A DNA stretch of 7,543 bases, from assembly GCA_015658495.1 (NCBI GenBank), contig DQOT01000016.1, forward strand, positions 1-7,543. Reading direction: 5' to 3'. Below the pieces are notes generated by a model. It was not told where the DNA came from. It ran no database searches and saw only the letters and a list, made by a program, of their open reading frames with translations. The position numbers were made by a program, and so were the translations under genes. Of the stretch, positions 1 through 7,543 are shown piece by piece. The DNA is from Fidelibacterota bacterium (GTDB lineage Bacteria; Fidelibacterota; Marinisomatia; Marinisomatales; UBA1611). Each line of letters starts with the position of its first letter. Position 1 is the stretch's first letter.

Positions 1-1133
1 AGCACAACATTCACTATGGCGCCCACGGCACGGAAACCTACAACCCAATTCGTTAACTCCTTTATGAATACACCTGGGAGTTGGATCACATAAGCTCCGA
101 AAAAGAAATAGGCCAATAAAATGATTCCCACCAACTGTTGCGCCTCCCAAAATTCCGGTCCTATTAAAGTTCGTCCACCCAGCGAAATGCGCATGATTTC
201 CGGGACCCAAATATTAAAGACGACAATAACAAAACCCAGCAACCCTAAAAATATTGTGGCCACGTGGGCAAATTCATGTCTCGCACCCGGTTGTTTCCCG
301 CGCTTTAGGAAATAGGGTGTCCAGCCCATATTGAATCCCGTTACAACAATCAATCCCAACAAGCCCAGTTTATATCCCGCGGAATACAGTCCAACACTGG
401 TTGTATCCGCTAGCCACATCAGGATATACCGATCGGCCAATTCCATGATCATATTTAAAATGCCCGCCGGGAAAAAGGGCAGCCCAAATTTTAAGATTAC
501 TCTTAATGTGGGCTGGTTAATGGCGCCCAAATTGATTCGTTTCAGAACAATTGGGAAAGTCAAAATAAACAACGCGCCGGAGGCACAAAGATTCGCCAAG
601 AGAACACCTTCAACTCCCCATTGGTATTTCAGGACAAACAGGATATTTAATCCCAGGGACAGCCCTACATTCAGGAGTCCAAATCCAATAAATGGAAATG
701 GTTTTTCTTCCGTACGCAGGATAAGTACCGGCAAATTCCACATCGCATCCAAAAACAGAATTCCGGCTAACAGGGCCACCCAGTGCGGCTCATCCACACC
801 TAAAAGTGAGACAGAAATAGTTTCCCGCAGTACATATAAAATCCCTGAGATTATGAGGCTGGAGCCCATCTGAAGCGTAATGAGAGTTGAAATGTAACTC
901 GTACGGTCAGCACCCGATTTCTGAATGGCAAATTTCATCAATGCCGTATCCATGCCATAGCGGTACAAGATCAGAGTTATGCCCATGAAAGCGTAAGCCA
1001 GAGAAATGACCCCATATTCTTCTTGGGAAAAGACGTGGGTATATAATGGGAGTAATAGAAAGGTGACGAGCCGGGCAAGAATGTGCCCCACACCATAGAC
1101 TAAGGATTGTTTGCCAAGTTCCTTAATGGACAT
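1..1133 (-). CDS. Polysaccharide flippase, MOP/Wzx-like (3' end cut by window)
   Basis: Reading the minus strand from the ATG at 1133 gives 377 complete codons with no stop before the window edge, so the C-terminus is missing. The protein is strongly hydrophobic with many predicted membrane segments. Its N-terminal stretch at residues 18-46 (LARLVTFLLLPLYTHVFS, then QEEYGVISL) is typical of the polysaccharide biosynthesis/Wzx branch of the MOP exporter superfamily. A second family-like block lies at residues 215-275 (LKFGLPFFPAG, ADRYIL, VGLYSAGYKLG, GWTPYFLK). Family members are usually about 420-500 residues, so roughly 50-120 are absent. Known members flip lipid-linked glycans across the inner membrane; the substrate here cannot be told. 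The start lies 3 nt after the stop of the FemAB-like gene, so the two are probably co-transcribed. No strong ribosome binding site is visible, which suggests translational coupling. A large antisense reading frame over the gene appears to be a shadow. Confidence 0.85.
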   Translation of the reverse strand, partial: MSIKELGKQSLVYGVGHILARLVTFLLLPLYTHVFSQEEYGVISLAYAFMGITLILYRYGMDTALMKFAIQKSGADRTSYISTLITLQMGSSLIISGILYVLRETISVSLLGVDEPHWVALLAGILFLDAMWNLPVLILRTEEKPFPFIGFGLLNVGLSLGLNILFVLKYQWGVEGVLLANLCASGALFILTFPIVLKRINLGAINQPTLRVILKFGLPFFPAGILNMIMELADRYILMWLADTTSVGLYSAGYKLGLLGLIVVTGFNMGWTPYFLKRGKQPGARHEFAHVATIFLGLLGFVIVVFNIWVPEIMRISLGGRTLIGPEFWEAQQLVGIILLAYFFFGAYVIQLPGVFIKELTNWVVGFRAVGAIVNVV

Positions 1134-1136
1134 AGA

Positions 1137-2105
1137 TCATTTCAATTTCAGTTCAATTGTATCCCGGAAAACACCGCTGGCACCGAAATTTTCCTTGAAT
1201 CGCCCTAAGCCCATATTAGGCTCTTCATTCACGGTGAAGGTTCCAAAATCGTAGATCTTAAAGCCCTGCTGAATGGCCCAATCAAAAATAGAATAGAATA
1301 AAAGATTCACAGCACGATATTCCTGAAATGCTTCATCATGACTAATATAAAACGCCAGCACAACATGCTCGTTAACGATAAAATTCACAACACCAGCCAC
1401 CATCTTTCCATCCACGAATGCAACAACCAGATTTACCTTATCCGGGAACCTGGCGTGGATATCCTTCAATTCTTCCAATGTATGGGTTGGCGTTACGCCG
1501 TGACGAATATTCAGGTTCTGTTCCAATATGCGATAGAAGGAATCAAAGTCATTGGACTGCCGAACCACAACGCCTTTATCTTGTGCATTTCTCACAGCAC
1601 GACGGTGAGAAGATCGGAATTTTGCAAGATTTTTTTCCAATGAATCTTCTAAAAACAGGATACTGGTAACATCTCGTTTCGCATAAGTAAACCCCTGTTT
1701 GAAAAATGCAAAATCCATATAATTGGACAGTCGGCTTTGGTATAATGTTGGAGGGACAGTAATCCGGATACCCGCGAAGTCATTTTCTCTTGCGTAATCG
1801 ACCAATGCTTCTGACATGGACATGGCATCGGCGATGGAAAGGTTTTCCGGGACAACAAATGATCCAACAGTAGAACCGGGATGGGAGACTAAAAACCGTT
1901 TGTTATCCAAATCCTGTTCGGCAGCCGGGAACACGGAAAACAGGTTTTCTTTCTTTTCAATGAGGATGCTGTGGTCCTTAAATCTGCCTTCCGGATGATA
2001 ATTCAGGAATTCACGCAAATGAAATAGTGTCCCGTTATTTCCTGTGGGAACAAATTGATCCCATTGTGATTCATTATCTTTAGTATATTGCTTGAATTTG
2101 AACAT
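1137..2105 (-). CDS. FemAB-like GNAT-fold acyl/aminoacyltransferase
   Basis: A 322-residue soluble protein with no signal peptide. The C-terminal half resembles the FemAB/BioF2-type GNAT domain (Acetyltransf_6 style). It has a basic SSHRRAVRNAQ segment near residues 165-175, then a core strand-turn-strand NLVVAFVDGKMVAGVVNF at 225-242. LAFYIS (250-255) and YRAVNLLFYSIFDWAI (263-278) follow, and then the diagnostic YDFGTF plus LGRFKENFGA near 285-309. Known relatives transfer amino acids or acyl groups to peptidoglycan precursors, lipids or surface polysaccharides, using aminoacyl-tRNA or acyl-CoA. The donor and acceptor here are unknown. Because it directly precedes a polysaccharide flippase, I infer that it modifies a surface glycan or lipid-linked intermediate. 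The ATG at 2105 is preceded 8 nt upstream by a TATAAT box and lacks a Shine-Dalgarno sequence, so the mRNA may be leaderless. The family assignment is fairly firm; the exact reaction is not. Confidence 0.8.
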   Translation of the reverse strand: MFKFKQYTKDNESQWDQFVPTGNNGTLFHLREFLNYHPEGRFKDHSILIEKKENLFSVFPAAEQDLDNKRFLVSHPGSTVGSFVVPENLSIADAMSMSEALVDYARENDFAGIRITVPPTLYQSRLSNYMDFAFFKQGFTYAKRDVTSILFLEDSLEKNLAKFRSSHRRAVRNAQDKGVVVRQSNDFDSFYRILEQNLNIRHGVTPTHTLEELKDIHARFPDKVNLVVAFVDGKMVAGVVNFIVNEHVVLAFYISHDEAFQEYRAVNLLFYSIFDWAIQQGFKIYDFGTFTVNEEPNMGLGRFKENFGASGVFRDTIELKLK

Positions 2106-2113
2106 GAAGCCAG

Positions 2114-2119
2114 ATTATA
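2114..2119 (-). promoter_or_regulatory. Candidate -10 box of the FemAB-like gene
   Basis: The minus strand reads TATAAT, a perfect sigma-70-type -10 hexamer, 8 nt before the ATG at 2105. The region 17 nt upstream reads GAACAA, a poor -35 match. If the box is used, transcription would start at about 2106-2107, leaving essentially no leader. The AT-rich context makes a chance match possible. Confidence 0.4.
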
Positions 2120-2136
2120 TGGAGAAACTCTGTGGG

Positions 2137-3880
<1,744 letters not shown>

Positions 3881-3883
3881 GGA

Positions 3884-4618
3884 TTATACATTTATTTCTA
3901 TTTCGGATATCATCTTCTTTTTCAGGAAAGCATCTAAATAAATTTCTACCCGACGGTTCACGGCCCGTGCTTTTTTCTTTTCCGCAATATTGGAAATTGA
4001 TTTCACATCAATAATAGGACGGAACTCCCCATATCCCATGGCAGAAAAATATTTCTCAGGCATGGCTGCATATTTACATATGAACCGCACCAGGTTGAGT
4101 GATCGTGCAGCAGATAATTCCCAATTACTGGGATAATCAGCATTGGGGGGTAACTTTTCATCATCGGTATGGCCCTCGCACCGCACTTCCACATTCAATT
4201 GAGATCCCTGCTTGTGAATCATATCCAGTAAATTGGTATAACTTTCATCATCAAATATATTGATGACTTCTGACTCCCGAATGATCCTGCCTATTTGATG
4301 GATTACAGGGTAATACTCCGGTTCCACATCGGCAGAAGTGGATTTAAACAAATTCCCGCGAATAGTGATCTTGATCCCTTTTGTGACTCTATCCACAGAT
4401 ATATTCTCAGAACTCAAGTTTTGATTCATTTTTGCATAGGTTTTATCCAACAGCTTATTGATGACAGCATCAACATGCTTTTCAGCATCATTCAGGATCA
4501 CCAGTAATAATACAAAAAAGGTCAGAAGCAGGGTGACCATATCGGCGAACGTGAGCGCCCAGGCCGTTGCCTTGGCTTTGCGTTCATCCATGTTGACGGG
4601 ACGACGAAAGTGCGGCAT
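3884..4618 (-). CDS. motB: Flagellar stator protein MotB (OmpA/MotB family)
   Basis: A 244-residue inner-membrane protein. A short cytoplasmic N-terminus is followed by one transmembrane helix (about 20-42) containing TFADMVTLLLTFFVLLL. Asp26 lies at the position of the essential ion-binding aspartate of MotB/PomB. An amphipathic plug/linker-like segment follows (about 44-70). The C-terminal OmpA-like peptidoglycan-binding domain (about 140-232) shows CEGHTDD (147-153), NWELSAARS (165-173), AMGYGE (193-198) and NRRVEIYL (221-228). In the known system MotB anchors the MotA ring to the cell wall and conducts the ions that drive the motor. The start is 4 nt after the motA stop, so the pair is an operon. 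An alternative ATG 9 codons in would still precede the membrane helix. Whether H+ or Na+ is used cannot be read from this. Confidence 0.93.
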   Translation of the reverse strand: MPHFRRPVNMDERKAKATAWALTFADMVTLLLTFFVLLLVILNDAEKHVDAVINKLLDKTYAKMNQNLSSENISVDRVTKGIKITIRGNLFKSTSADVEPEYYPVIHQIGRIIRESEVINIFDDESYTNLLDMIHKQGSQLNVEVRCEGHTDDEKLPPNADYPSNWELSAARSLNLVRFICKYAAMPEKYFSAMGYGEFRPIIDVKSISNIAEKKKARAVNRRVEIYLDAFLKKKMISEIEINV

Positions 4619-4622
4619 CTAT

Positions 4623-5546
4623 TTATTCGATATTGTCGTTTTCTTCCTTTCGTTCTTCCATCTTTTCTTTGATGGTTGACAAGGAAGATTTGGGGTTACT
4701 TTTGGTCACGATTTTTTCCGGTTGATAGCGCACAAAAGATGGCACAAAGGTCATTAATTTTTCTTTGATCAAAATAGGATGTTCCCGGGCGTGGATACTA
4801 ATGATGCCTTCAACCACAATACTTTTAAGCATCATTTCATTTTCGGATCTGCGTTTCAATTTTCCACCGATGGGCAGAAAAATCATATTCGCCATGAAGA
4901 CACCATAAAAGGTGGTAATCAGTGCAAGTCCCATTCCCGATAGAAGTTCGGCAAATCTGTCTGCAATGTCATAAGATGCGGATATTTCAGAACTGATGTC
5001 TCCGCCGGCGAAATTATTCATCATCACAATAAGACCCAGAACCGTGCCCAGCATCCCAAATGCCGGTGCGTAAGAGCCCATGTATAAAAACAATTCCTGA
5101 CCGGCAATATGACGGCTGGCAATATTATTCATTTCGAGATTCAGAAACGTACGGAGCCGGGATGATTCACGTTCATTGATTGCCAATTCGATGCCATTCT
5201 TGAAAAAGCCTTCCCGCATATTCGGCAGATCTGCTTCAAGGGATAACAATCCGTCCGTGCGCGCCTTTTGCGCTTTTTCCACGATCTCGTTAATGATGCC
5301 TACATAGTCGTAGTCTTCCCCTTTAAAGACATTTTTTAGGATATTAAATACGTTCTTAACCGCATTCAAGGGGAGATTCACCATCGTTGCAGCAAACGTG
5401 CCGCCAACAACAATGAGAAGAGAATTGAAATTAAAGAACCAAAATAATTTACCACCGCTTTGCAAAATGCCGATGACGATGATGGTCATGCCTGCTAGCA
5501 AACCGATCAAGGTTCCCAAGTCTGTTGTACCTTTATTACTGTCCAT
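4623..5546 (-). CDS. motA: Flagellar stator protein MotA
   Basis: A 307-residue inner-membrane stator subunit with four predicted transmembrane helices (about 12-29, 40-57, 158-176 and 202-225) and the usual large cytoplasmic loop. Family landmarks are DLGTLIGLLAG, VVGGTFAATMVNLPL (46-60), KARTDGLLSLE (94-104), YAPAFGMLGTVLGL (159-172) and TTFYGVFMANMIFLPIGGKL (211-230). Arg96 and Glu104 keep the spacing of E. coli MotA Arg90 and Glu98, which contact the rotor protein FliG. Pro161 and Pro225 match the two conserved prolines near the channel. The TM3-TM4 connection (about 178-200) seems about 16 residues longer than in the common short MotA form. The charged C-terminal tail (275-307) is lysine/glutamate rich. 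The ATG lacks a visible Shine-Dalgarno sequence and is preceded by AT-rich DNA. No other flagellar gene lies in the window. Confidence 0.94.
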   Translation of the reverse strand: MDSNKGTTDLGTLIGLLAGMTIIVIGILQSGGKLFWFFNFNSLLIVVGGTFAATMVNLPLNAVKNVFNILKNVFKGEDYDYVGIINEIVEKAQKARTDGLLSLEADLPNMREGFFKNGIELAINERESSRLRTFLNLEMNNIASRHIAGQELFLYMGSYAPAFGMLGTVLGLIVMMNNFAGGDISSEISASYDIADRFAELLSGMGLALITTFYGVFMANMIFLPIGGKLKRRSENEMMLKSIVVEGIISIHAREHPILIKEKLMTFVPSFVRYQPEKIVTKSNPKSSLSTIKEKMEERKEENDNIE

Positions 5547-5631
5547 ATTTTATTAATAAAAACCGTTGTGCATAGTAATTGGAATCGAATGATTTTTTCT
5601 AAATTTATTCAAGTTGTTATTATTTTGGACC

Positions 5632-5650
5632 GCATCAACGGTGTTGATGC
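5632..5650. repeat. Perfect 8-bp hairpin in the motA-rhomboid gap
   Basis: GCATCAAC (5632-5639) and GTTGATGC (5643-5650) are perfect inverted repeats around a 3-nt loop GGT. No T-run follows on either strand, so it is not a typical intrinsic terminator. It abuts the larger palindrome at 5651-5697, and the two may be one element or a regulatory structure upstream of motA. Confidence 0.6.
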
Positions 5651-5697
5651 ATGAATTGACACTTGTGCTGAGCGTTGTCGAAGTACAGTCAATCCAT
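5651..5697. repeat. Imperfect palindrome with a CTGAGC..GTCGAAG core
   Basis: The outer arms at 5651-5660 and 5688-5697 are inverted repeats matching at 9 of 10 positions (ATGAATTGAC against ATGGATTGAC). Inner arms ACTT (5661-5664) and AAGT (5681-5684) continue the stem with a 3-nt bulge. The centre, TGCTGAGCGTTGTCGAAG (5667-5684), resembles short intergenic repeats of the CTGAGC..GTCGAAG type that I recall from many environmental genomes. With one copy in the window, its repeat status cannot be shown here. Confidence 0.45.
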
Positions 5698-5801
5698 TCC
5701 ATAGTGTGTGATTGGTAAATATAATGTGTGTTTTCATCATTTATTTTGCACAAAAAGTCTAATATTCACAACGGGTTAATATAAGATTAATTGTGTCTCG
5801 G

Positions 5802-5817
5802 TAAAGTTAAGACTTTA
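5802..5817. repeat. AT-rich inverted repeat just downstream of the rhomboid gene
   Basis: TAAAGT (5802-5807) and ACTTTA (5812-5817) form a perfect 6-bp inverted repeat around TAAG, starting 14 nt beyond the rhomboid stop. It is AT-rich and lacks a T-run, so a terminator role is doubtful; it may be chance. Confidence 0.25.
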
Positions 5818-5830
5818 GCAAATAGGTGAA

Positions 5831-6658
5831 TCAATCTTTTTTCTTGGTACGGGAAAGGGATTGGCTCCCTTTATACAATCTATCGTGTTCTGCTTCGCTT
5901 AAGCCGTCAAATCCTTCGCGATTGATCTTGTCCAGGATGCGATCAATATCCCGTTCGATTGCCTGCTGATGAGATATCTTCTTTTCTTCCTGCTGAATTT
6001 TGTACTCTAGGGTCCTCTTGCGGATGGAAAACCAGAGATCATGCCAGCGGATGGGGCGTTTCAGCATCAAATAACCAATGACCATACCGGAAAGATGGGT
6101 GAGATGACTGATCTGCGATACATTATCAAAAGATGACATAAATGCGATCACACCGATCCCGATCACAAACAAAAGTGATTTGATAGGAATGATACCATAG
6201 AGATAAACGGTCCTGTTCGGGTAAGTGAGTCCATAGGCGAGAAGGATACCATAGACAGCTCCACTGGCGCCCACGATCGGGGTCATGGAGTTGAGTCCAA
6301 ATAGCATGGTCACAAGTCCTGCGCCTACACCGGTACAAAAATAAAATTTCAGGAAATGTTCTTTACCCCAGATTCGTTCCAATTCACTACCGAACATCCA
6401 CAGGACAAACATATTGATAAGTACATGCCATACACCCCCATGGAAAAAAAGATAAGTGAATGGCTGCCAAAGCATGAATTCTGACCAGACCAGTTTTGGT
6501 ACAAGTCCAAACAGGGGGAAGAATAGGCTCTCTGTCTTGGCGATAGTTTGAAGTAAAAAGATTCCGAAATTCACAGAAACCAATATTTTGATGGCGTCTG
6601 TGAACAGGGCCGGTTTATAGGAAAACTGCCCAGGATCTGATTGAAATTGAAATCTCAT
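5831..6658 (-). CDS. Rhomboid family intramembrane serine protease with cytoplasmic tail
   Basis: A 275-residue membrane protease that should cleave transmembrane substrates within the bilayer. The rhomboid core (about 20-200) has about six helices. It shows the HGGVWHVLINM motif (His73, His78 and Asn82, the HxxxxHxxxN pattern that forms the oxyanion site in GlpG), the catalytic GASGAVYG motif with Ser132, and HLTHLSG, where His188 fits the catalytic histidine position. The dyad therefore looks intact. After the core, a charged, probably helical cytoplasmic tail (about 205-275) ends in DRILDKINREGFDGLSEAEHDRL. Similar tails occur on rhomboids from Bacteroidetes-like lineages. The ATG overlaps the stop of the upstream gene by 4 nt (ATGA), so the two are translationally coupled. 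The substrate is unknown. Confidence 0.93.
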   Translation of the reverse strand: MRFQFQSDPGQFSYKPALFTDAIKILVSVNFGIFLLQTIAKTESLFFPLFGLVPKLVWSEFMLWQPFTYLFFHGGVWHVLINMFVLWMFGSELERIWGKEHFLKFYFCTGVGAGLVTMLFGLNSMTPIVGASGAVYGILLAYGLTYPNRTVYLYGIIPIKSLLFVIGIGVIAFMSSFDNVSQISHLTHLSGMVIGYLMLKRPIRWHDLWFSIRKRTLEYKIQQEEKKISHQQAIERDIDRILDKINREGFDGLSEAEHDRLYKGSQSLSRTKKKD

Positions 6659-7506
6659 GAACTCTCGAATATACGTAATTCCCTCAAACGGAAATAGTTC
6701 CTTGGATTTACCAAAGGTGATAGAACGCTCTTCGGCGCTTCCGTTACGGTAAGTTGCGGCAGAGTTGTATAGGTCACATCCAACCCAGATGAATTAAAAA
6801 GAGTATACGCCACACTGACAAACAGGTCCCGGGGAAATCGCCCCCGCACTTTTGGAAATCCGCAATCATTGAAAGCATCTTGTATCACGGTAGCACAATT
6901 GTTGGATACCATATTGAAATCCCTGTACTTCTCTGGTTCTTTTGGATTCGGTGATGTGTTTAGAATGTCTTCCAAACTTTGTTTTAAAACAGCCATGAAT
7001 TTTTCCGTATCTAACCCAAACACGCGGATCCGATGGATCGTCCGCATGAAGTTTCGTCCAAATTTGTCATAAAACGCCCTGCCATCTTCCAGGATCTCAA
7101 ACACGCCATTATTGGGTGACGGCGCAAATTCCCCCAGAGCAGGACGATAAAAATATTCTTCTTTCACCATGATCTCATTCTCATTCATGAGATGGGAAAA
7201 ATTGAAAATGGAGCCATTCACATTGATGGCTGTATGTCCCAGAAGTGAGGCGACATATTTAATGAGCCGCTCATTGTAATAAAGATCAATAAAAGGTTTG
7301 TCCGGATTAAGTTCATCAGGCCAAATGATTATAATGGGCTCGCCCTTATCGTAATCCCGCTGTGTTAATTCTCTGGCAAAAACATTTTGTCCTCTCCAGT
7401 GATTGAGATAGCCGTCCCAAATAATACGGTTTTCAAAATGGCGTATACCGTTTTCATCCAAAATAAAAGATGCGCCATTTTCCTGTGTAAGCCTCCCGTG
7501 AACCAT
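6655..7506 (-). CDS. Hypothetical protein, putative permuted papain-like (NlpC/P60- or LRAT-type) fold
   Basis: A 283-residue protein with no signal peptide or membrane segment, so probably cytoplasmic. I do not recognise a named family. Two parts are visible. Residues 1-65 look like a small beta-rich, possibly OB-like domain (HGRLTQENGASFIL, then NVFARELTQRDYDKGEPIIIIWP). Residues 80-235 carry LLGHTAINVNGSIFNFSH (88-105) and later NMVSNNCATVIQDAF (198-212). A histidine on a strand followed by an Asn-Cys at a helix start is the order seen in circularly permuted papain-like enzymes such as LRAT, YiiX and DUF4105 proteins. His91 and Cys204 are therefore my candidate catalytic pair. Such enzymes act as peptidases, amidases or acyltransferases; the activity here is unknown. 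The ATG is supported by GGAGG 8 nt upstream. The gene overlaps the rhomboid start by 4 nt. The coding call is secure; the fold call is inference. Confidence 0.85.
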   Translation of the reverse strand: MVHGRLTQENGASFILDENGIRHFENRIIWDGYLNHWRGQNVFARELTQRDYDKGEPIIIIWPDELNPDKPFIDLYYNERLIKYVASLLGHTAINVNGSIFNFSHLMNENEIMVKEEYFYRPALGEFAPSPNNGVFEILEDGRAFYDKFGRNFMRTIHRIRVFGLDTEKFMAVLKQSLEDILNTSPNPKEPEKYRDFNMVSNNCATVIQDAFNDCGFPKVRGRFPRDLFVSVAYTLFNSSGLDVTYTTLPQLTVTEAPKSVLSPLVNPRNYFRLRELRIFESS

Positions 7507-7509
7507 GAT

Positions 7510-7543
7510 CTAATCCTCCAAGATCCTGCGCACCACATCCATG
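7510..7543 (-). CDS. C-terminal end of an upstream gene (partial)
   Basis: On the minus strand the frame ending at the TAG at 7512-7510 reads MDVVRRILED before the stop. That would be the last codons of a gene entering from the right edge; the visible Met need not be its start. The stop is 3 nt before the ATG of the papain-like gene, and the frame carries that gene's GGAGG site, as is common in tight operons. With so few residues neither identity nor coding status can be proven. Confidence 0.4.
   Translation of the reverse strand, partial: MDVVRRILED
7515..7519 (-). promoter_or_regulatory. Strong ribosome binding site for the papain-like gene
   Basis: GGAGG on the minus strand ends 8 nt before the ATG at 7506. 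It is among the clearest Shine-Dalgarno sequences in the window and supports that start. It lies within the last codons of the preceding reading frame. Confidence 0.75.

Noticed and set aside
331..873. A 180-codon plus-strand reading frame opposite the flippase
   Set aside because: It lies antisense to a well-supported membrane protein, and its Pro/Asn/Arg/Ser-rich composition is typical of a reverse-strand shadow.
5632..5650. The perfect hairpin as an intrinsic terminator for the rhomboid operon
   Set aside because: No T-rich tract follows on either strand, and it is about 180 nt past the rhomboid stop.
5553..5753. A 66-codon minus-strand reading frame between motA and the rhomboid gene
   Set aside because: It overlaps the hairpin and palindrome, has low-complexity Asn-rich stretches, no ribosome binding site and no recognisable motif. 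It is probably noncoding.
5790..5820. A possible sigma-28 (flagellar) promoter upstream of motA on the minus strand, TAAAGTCT followed by CCGA
   Set aside because: The TAAA to CCGA spacing is about 4 nt too short for the known consensus, the -10 part is a poor match, and it is about 270 nt from motA.

Overview
This looks like a chromosomal segment from a Gram-negative-type bacterium with moderate-to-low GC content. It has single-copy housekeeping genes, short intergenic gaps and overlapping ATGA start/stop junctions. The FtsB-type divisome protein, the flagellar-type MotA/MotB stator pair and a rhomboid with a long charged cytoplasmic tail would fit an uncultured lineage of the FCB group (for example Marinimicrobia, KSB1 or Calditrichota-like). 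That placement is an impression from protein style and is not proven by the sequence.

Layout from left to right. (1) Positions 1-2105, minus strand: a surface-glycan pair, a FemAB/GNAT-like acyl- or aminoacyl-transferase followed 3 nt later by a Wzx/MOP-type polysaccharide flippase that runs off the window. (2) Positions 2106-2225: a divergent promoter region. (3) Positions 2226-3880, plus strand: enolase (TTG start, good Shine-Dalgarno) overlapping the septum protein gene ftsB/divIC. (4) Positions 3884-5546, minus strand: motB and motA, convergent with ftsB and separated from it by only 3 nt. (5) Positions 5547-5830: a noncoding AT-rich interval with a perfect hairpin and a larger imperfect palindrome resembling a dispersed intergenic repeat. 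(6) Positions 5831-7543, minus strand: a rhomboid protease, a two-part hypothetical protein overlapping it upstream, and the last codons of a further gene. The hypothetical protein has a possible small N-terminal beta domain and a putative circularly permuted papain-like domain with His91 and Cys204.

How the genes relate. Enolase acts in glycolysis and FtsB in the divisome, and their linkage is a known conserved neighbourhood. MotA and MotB together form the ion-driven stator. The FemAB-like enzyme and the flippase probably act on the same cell-surface glycan or lipid-linked intermediate. The rhomboid and the papain-like protein are translationally coupled and may work in one membrane-associated process that I cannot name. 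Nothing here looks like a defence system, CRISPR array, insertion sequence, prophage or RNA gene. The most unusual element is the coupled papain-like/rhomboid pair.
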